A stretch of DNA of 47,686 nucleotides, taken from Sphingomonadaceae bacterium. Lineage in GTDB: Bacteria > Pseudomonadota > Alphaproteobacteria > Sphingomonadales > Sphingomonadaceae. Of the stretch, positions 44,335-47,686 are shown piece after piece. The translations under genes were made by a program, and so were the position numbers. Within the stretch, counting starts at the first letter, position 1; every line of letters begins with the position of its first letter. The DNA is taken from positions 1-47,686 of the forward strand of contig JAHDBR010000015.1 of NCBI GenBank assembly GCA_020630295.1, in the 5' to 3' direction. The notes below the pieces were generated by a model. The model searched no databases. It saw nothing but the letters and a program-made list of their open reading frames with translations, and was not told where the DNA came from.

Positions 44335-46854
44335 GTGACCGGTCGCTCCCCCAACTCTTCCACTATCAAGGCTGTGCTGGGCCCGACTAATACCGGCAAG
44401 ACGCATTTGGCAATTGAGCGGATGTGTGCACATTCGAGCGGTGCGATGGGGTTTCCGCTGCGTCTGCTGGCGCGAGAGGTCTATGACCGTGTTGTTAAAA
44501 TCAAAGGCGAAAAGCAGGTCGCGCTCATAACCGGCGAAGAGCGGATCGAGCCACCGGACGCGCGCTATTTCTGCTGCACGGCAGAGGCCATGCCCAAAAC
44601 CGCTGGCGGGCCGAATGGTGATTTGGCGTTTATCGCACTGGATGAAGCGCAATTGGGCGCAAACCGCGAACGCGGTCATATATTCACCGATCATTTGCTA
44701 CATACCCGCGGCAGGGAAGAAACCATGCTGCTGGGCGCCGCCACATTGGAGCCGCTGGTGCGCAATTTGTTGCCGCGTGCAGAGATCGTCAAACGGCCCC
44801 GCTTCTCCACTTTAACCCATATTGGCCCGCGCAAATTGTCCCGCCTGCCCCCGCGGAGCGCTATCGTCGCCTTCTCGGCAGAGCAGGTTTACGCGGTGGC
44901 GGAGATGTTGCGCCGGTTTCGCGGCGGGTCCGCAGTGGTGATGGGCGCGCTTAGCCCTGAAACCCGCAATAAGCAGGTCGAATTGTTCCAGTCGGGCGAG
45001 GTGGACTATATTGTTGCCACCGATGCCATTGGCATGGGCCTGAACCTGGATATAAACCACGTCGCTTTTGCCGCGCTGAAGAAGTTTGACGGTATTCGCC
45101 AGCGACGCCTGATCCCAGCCGAAATGGCGCAGATCGCCGGCCGTGCAGGCCGTCACCAGACAGATGGCACATTCGGGACACTCGCCGGCGCGGGCAAGGG
45201 AATCGAACCTTCCGAATTTACCGAGGAAGAGATTTACGCCGTCGAGGAGCACCGCTTCGCCCCCCTTACAAAATTGTTCTGGCGCGATTCACAACCGCGA
45301 TACAGTTCGGTAGCAACGCTGATTTCCGATCTCGAGCGGATCCCAAATGAAGCCGAACTAAAGGTGATGCCCGAAACCGTCGATCTTGCGGTGCTGAAAC
45401 GATTGGCGGAGGAGCCGTTCGCCGCAGGCGTCAAGGGGCCAGCCCAAGTACGCAGATTTTGGGATGTGTGTTCGCTGCCCGACTTCCGTCAACAAGGCGC
45501 AGAGACCCATTCCCGGTTTGTCGCGCGTCTGTGGCAGGATCTGCGCCATGATTATCTGGGCGCTGATTTTGTGGCGGCACGTATTTCCGAACTCGACAAT
45601 ATGCAGGGCGATATTCACGCCCTTCAGGGCCGCATCGCGGCAATTCGCAGTTGGGCGTATATTTGCCAGCGGCCCGATTGGGTTCTAGCGCGTGACGAGA
45701 TGGCCAGCCGCGCCCGCGCTGTTGAGGCGAAACTGTCCGATGCACTGCATGGCAGGCTGACCGAAAGATTTGTGAACAGAAGGACTGCACTACTGATGAA
45801 AGCTCTGGGCCAAGATGCCTCAATGCTATCCGTAACTCTGGCTGAGGACGGCGCGCTATGCGTGGAGGATGAACCGATCGGCCGGGTCGAGGGGTTCCGC
45901 TTTGCAGTTGATCCAAATGCCAATGTAACGGACCGGAAAATGCTCCTGTCGGCAGGCGAGAAAGCTCTGCCGCGCATTCTGGGCGAACGCGCCCGCGTGC
46001 TTGCTAATGAAGGGCTTGGTGAATTGCAGCTCCGCAAAGGCGCCGTGTGGTGGAAAGGGCAGAAAATTGCAGTGCTGCAGAAAGACAGCGCTCCTACCGC
46101 TCCGAAAATCGAGGCTGCCCGCGAACTTTCTGTGCTGTCCGATGCTGACCGCAGCCTGCTCGTTGATGCCATGGAAAGCTGGCTCGCCAAGCAGGCAGAG
46201 CCGCTTGGGGCATTGGCAAAAATGAAGGCCGCGACGCAGGATAGCAATGCGGGCTCCGAGGCACGTGCGCTGCTGCTGACACTGATCGCCGGTCACGGCT
46301 TTGTCTCGCGTGAAAAGGCCGGTTTGGAACATTTACCCAAAGAAATGCGGCCCTTCCTGCGCCGTCTTGGGGTCACTTTTGGTGCGCTGGATATTTTTGC
46401 ACCTGCTTTGCTCAAGCCCGCACCGCGTAATATTCTCCACGCGATGGGGATTGATCGGCGACCGCTGCAGGAGGCTATGATCCCGGTAATTGACGGGGCT
46501 GGTAAATTACCCTCCGGTTACCGCCCGGCAGGCAAGCAGGCGATCCGCCTCGACATTGCGGAGAAGATTGTCAAAGCCGCGCACGAAACGCGGGCGAAGG
46601 CCAGTAAGAAGCGATTTATCATCGATCCTTCTCTCCCGATTTCCACCGGGCTGACACCTGACAGCATCAAACGGCTGTATGGCGCTGCGGGCTTCCGCAT
46701 CCACCCAGCCAGATCATTGGCTGAAAATGCCTATGGTCCCCCTGGACCGGATTTTTGGGAATGGCGTCCGTCGCGGCGCAAGAAGCAGCGCGAAGCCCCG
46801 GCCAAACCGCGCGAGGGCAATGCGTTTTCAGCATTGGCTGACCTCGTCCGGTAA
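44335..46854 (+). CDS. Suv3-like DEAD/DEAH-box helicase
   Basis: This is an SF2 helicase of about 839 residues. Motif I is VLGPTNTGKTHLA, motif II LDEAQLG (DEAQ), then a helicase C domain with VATDAIGMGLNLDI and motif VI QIAGRAGR. This set resembles mitochondrial Suv3 and its alphaproteobacterial relatives, which unwind RNA during decay. The long C-terminal part (from about 420) has no recognised domain and ends in a basic KKQREAPAKPRE stretch. The frame opens at a GTG at 44296, but GTG 44335 gives the shorter, family-like N-terminus; the start is uncertain. Confidence 0.88.
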   Translation: MTGRSPNSSTIKAVLGPTNTGKTHLAIERMCAHSSGAMGFPLRLLAREVYDRVVKIKGEKQVALITGEERIEPPDARYFCCTAEAMPKTAGGPNGDLAFIALDEAQLGANRERGHIFTDHLLHTRGREETMLLGAATLEPLVRNLLPRAEIVKRPRFSTLTHIGPRKLSRLPPRSAIVAFSAEQVYAVAEMLRRFRGGSAVVMGALSPETRNKQVELFQSGEVDYIVATDAIGMGLNLDINHVAFAALKKFDGIRQRRLIPAEMAQIAGRAGRHQTDGTFGTLAGAGKGIEPSEFTEEEIYAVEEHRFAPLTKLFWRDSQPRYSSVATLISDLERIPNEAELKVMPETVDLAVLKRLAEEPFAAGVKGPAQVRRFWDVCSLPDFRQQGAETHSRFVARLWQDLRHDYLGADFVAARISELDNMQGDIHALQGRIAAIRSWAYICQRPDWVLARDEMASRARAVEAKLSDALHGRLTERFVNRRTALLMKALGQDASMLSVTLAEDGALCVEDEPIGRVEGFRFAVDPNANVTDRKMLLSAGEKALPRILGERARVLANEGLGELQLRKGAVWWKGQKIAVLQKDSAPTAPKIEAARELSVLSDADRSLLVDAMESWLAKQAEPLGALAKMKAATQDSNAGSEARALLLTLIAGHGFVSREKAGLEHLPKEMRPFLRRLGVTFGALDIFAPALLKPAPRNILHAMGIDRRPLQEAMIPVIDGAGKLPSGYRPAGKQAIRLDIAEKIVKAAHETRAKASKKRFIIDPSLPISTGLTPDSIKRLYGAAGFRIHPARSLAENAYGPPGPDFWEWRPSRRKKQREAPAKPREGNAFSALADLVR

Positions 46855-46878
46855 TGCGCGAGGTCGTGTCTTTCAAAC

Positions 46879-47136
46879 ATGCGGATTGACCGGTTGCTCT
46901 GCTATTTACGGTTCGTCAAAACCCGCAGCCAGGCGCAAGGCCTGATTGATACCGGCCATGTCAGATGCAATTCGGCCCGCATCTTGCGGACCAGTCAAAC
47001 CGTTCAACCGGAAGATGTGCTTACCATCCCCTTGGGCAAGCGCGTGCTGGTCGTCCAAATTCTGTCCTTGCCGGAACGGCGCGGATCGGCAGCAGAGGCA
47101 CGGTCGCACTATCAGTTGCTTGACCCCAGCCCGTAA
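46879..47136 (+). CDS. S4-domain RNA-binding protein (Hsp15-like)
   Basis: This 85-residue protein is essentially one S4 domain: RIDRLLCYLRFVKTRSQAQGLIDTGHVRCN, then VQPEDVLTIPLGKRVLVVQI. Small S4 proteins such as Hsp15 bind the 50S subunit or stalled nascent-chain complexes. It starts 24 bases after the helicase stop and may be co-transcribed, linking two RNA-related proteins. Confidence 0.9.
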   Translation: MRIDRLLCYLRFVKTRSQAQGLIDTGHVRCNSARILRTSQTVQPEDVLTIPLGKRVLVVQILSLPERRGSAAEARSHYQLLDPSP

Positions 47137-47185
47137 GGTCCATAGCAGGGGCGAAAGCGTTACAGAATAAAGGACCACGCCAGCC

Positions 47186-47524
47186 ATGACTTATGTCGTC
47201 ACCGAAGCGTGCATTAAGTGCAAATATACCGATTGCGTTGAAGTCTGCCCCGTGGATTGTTTCTACGAAGGCGAGAATATGCTGGTCATCAATCCGAGCG
47301 AATGCATCGACTGCGGCGTGTGCGAGCCTGAATGCCCTGCGGAAGCGATTCTGCCTGACACCGAAGACGGGCTGGAAAAAGTTCTGGAGCTGAACACCAA
47401 ATATTCAGCTGAATGGCCAAACATCACCAGCCAGAAAGAACCACCTGCCGACGCTGACGATTTCAAAGGCGTCGAAGGCAAGATGGAGAAGTTCTTCTCC
47501 GCAGAACCAGGCGAGGGCGATTAA
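47186..47524 (+). CDS. fdxA: 7Fe-8S ferredoxin FdxA
   Basis: The 112-residue ferredoxin has Azotobacter FdI-like cysteine spacing: [18 protein letters not shown] for the 3Fe-4S and shared cluster, and [12 protein letters not shown] for the 4Fe-4S cluster. It carries electrons in the cytoplasm. The C-terminal part (about 60-112) is acidic and conserved in the family. It follows the S4 gene after 49 bases. Confidence 0.95.
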   Translation: MTYVVTEACIKCKYTDCVEVCPVDCFYEGENMLVINPSECIDCGVCEPECPAEAILPDTEDGLEKVLELNTKYSAEWPNITSQKEPPADADDFKGVEGKMEKFFSAEPGEGD

Positions 47525-47634
47525 GTCGCCGCCTGCGGACACTCGCAAGAACCACTCTAGCGCAAACTGCTGACCAATAATTGCGCCGCTGGCCAAGGGC
47601 ATAGCGGCCCCAATATCCTGCCTATCCAAAAGCG

Positions 47635-47667
47635 ATTCGCAATTTTGTTGCGAATGTGCTATATAAT
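47635..47667. promoter_or_regulatory. Inverted repeat and TATAAT near the window end
   Basis: ATTCGCAA (47635-47642) and TTGCGAAT (47648-47655) form a perfect 8-base inverted repeat with a 5-base spacer. A TATAAT hexamer follows at 47662-47667, partly preceded by an extended -10 TG. The arrangement looks like a regulated promoter for a gene just beyond the window. TTGCGAAT half-sites resemble alphaproteobacterial Fur-type boxes, but their orientation here is outward and the regulator is not known. Confidence 0.45.
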
Positions 47668-47686
47668 GTTGCGACCGCGCCGGTTT

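Overview
The window reads as an ordinary chromosomal stretch from an alphaproteobacterium, most likely Sphingomonadales and perhaps Erythrobacteraceae. I infer this from the gene content: a TrcR/DUF1013 regulator, a bactofilin overlapping an M23 peptidase gene, DUF1192, a 7Fe-8S ferredoxin and moderately high GC. I had no database search. I found no rRNA, tRNA, insertion sequence, prophage or CRISPR array, and no gene-free stretch longer than 300 bases. The genes are densely packed, with many ATGA or 1-8 base overlaps.

Positions 1-20600 form a surface-polysaccharide locus in several blocks. An EpsG/Wzy-like polymerase (minus strand) lies divergent to a tightly coupled plus-strand operon. That operon encodes a left-handed beta-helix acyltransferase, a GT4 glycosyltransferase, an OafA-type O-acyltransferase with an SGNH domain, a membrane-anchored sialidase-like propeller, an AsnB-type amidotransferase, a Wzx-like flippase and a sulfotransferase-like protein. 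An FkbM methyltransferase follows on the minus strand. A second plus-strand block carries kdsD, a GT4 enzyme, kdsB, kdsA, a polyprenyl-phosphate sugar-1-phosphate transferase and a UDP-glucuronate 4-epimerase. Minus-strand wecB and wecC make UDP-ManNAcA. Together these predict a Wzx/Wzy-type polymer containing uronic acids and possibly KDO, decorated by acylation and perhaps amidation, methylation or sulfation.

Positions 20600-26600 form a minus-strand housekeeping series: nadD, rsfS, rlmH, an EnvC-like murein hydrolase activator, a CtpA-type protease, dsbB, coq7 and a small secreted protein. From 26750 on there is an active M23 endopeptidase overlapping a bactofilin, an acyl-CoA synthetase, trcR with a strong intrinsic terminator just upstream of its start, a lipoprotein, a GST and a quinone oxidoreductase. 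Next come DUF1192, a possible 41-residue ORF and clpA, then a DNA exonuclease and ATP-dependent ligase pair and DUF1993. A coupled minus-strand operon (hemB, two GNAT genes, gamma carbonic anhydrase) follows. The window closes with a large M23 peptidase divergent from a Suv3-like helicase across a perfect CtrA-type box, an S4 RNA-binding protein and ferredoxin.

I see no clear-cut new defence or mobile system. The best leads for something undescribed are the terminator and leader structure in front of trcR, the 41-residue ORF fitted exactly between DUF1192 and clpA, the propeller coupled to the O-acyltransferase, and a KDO pathway inside a capsule-type locus of a probable sphingomonad.
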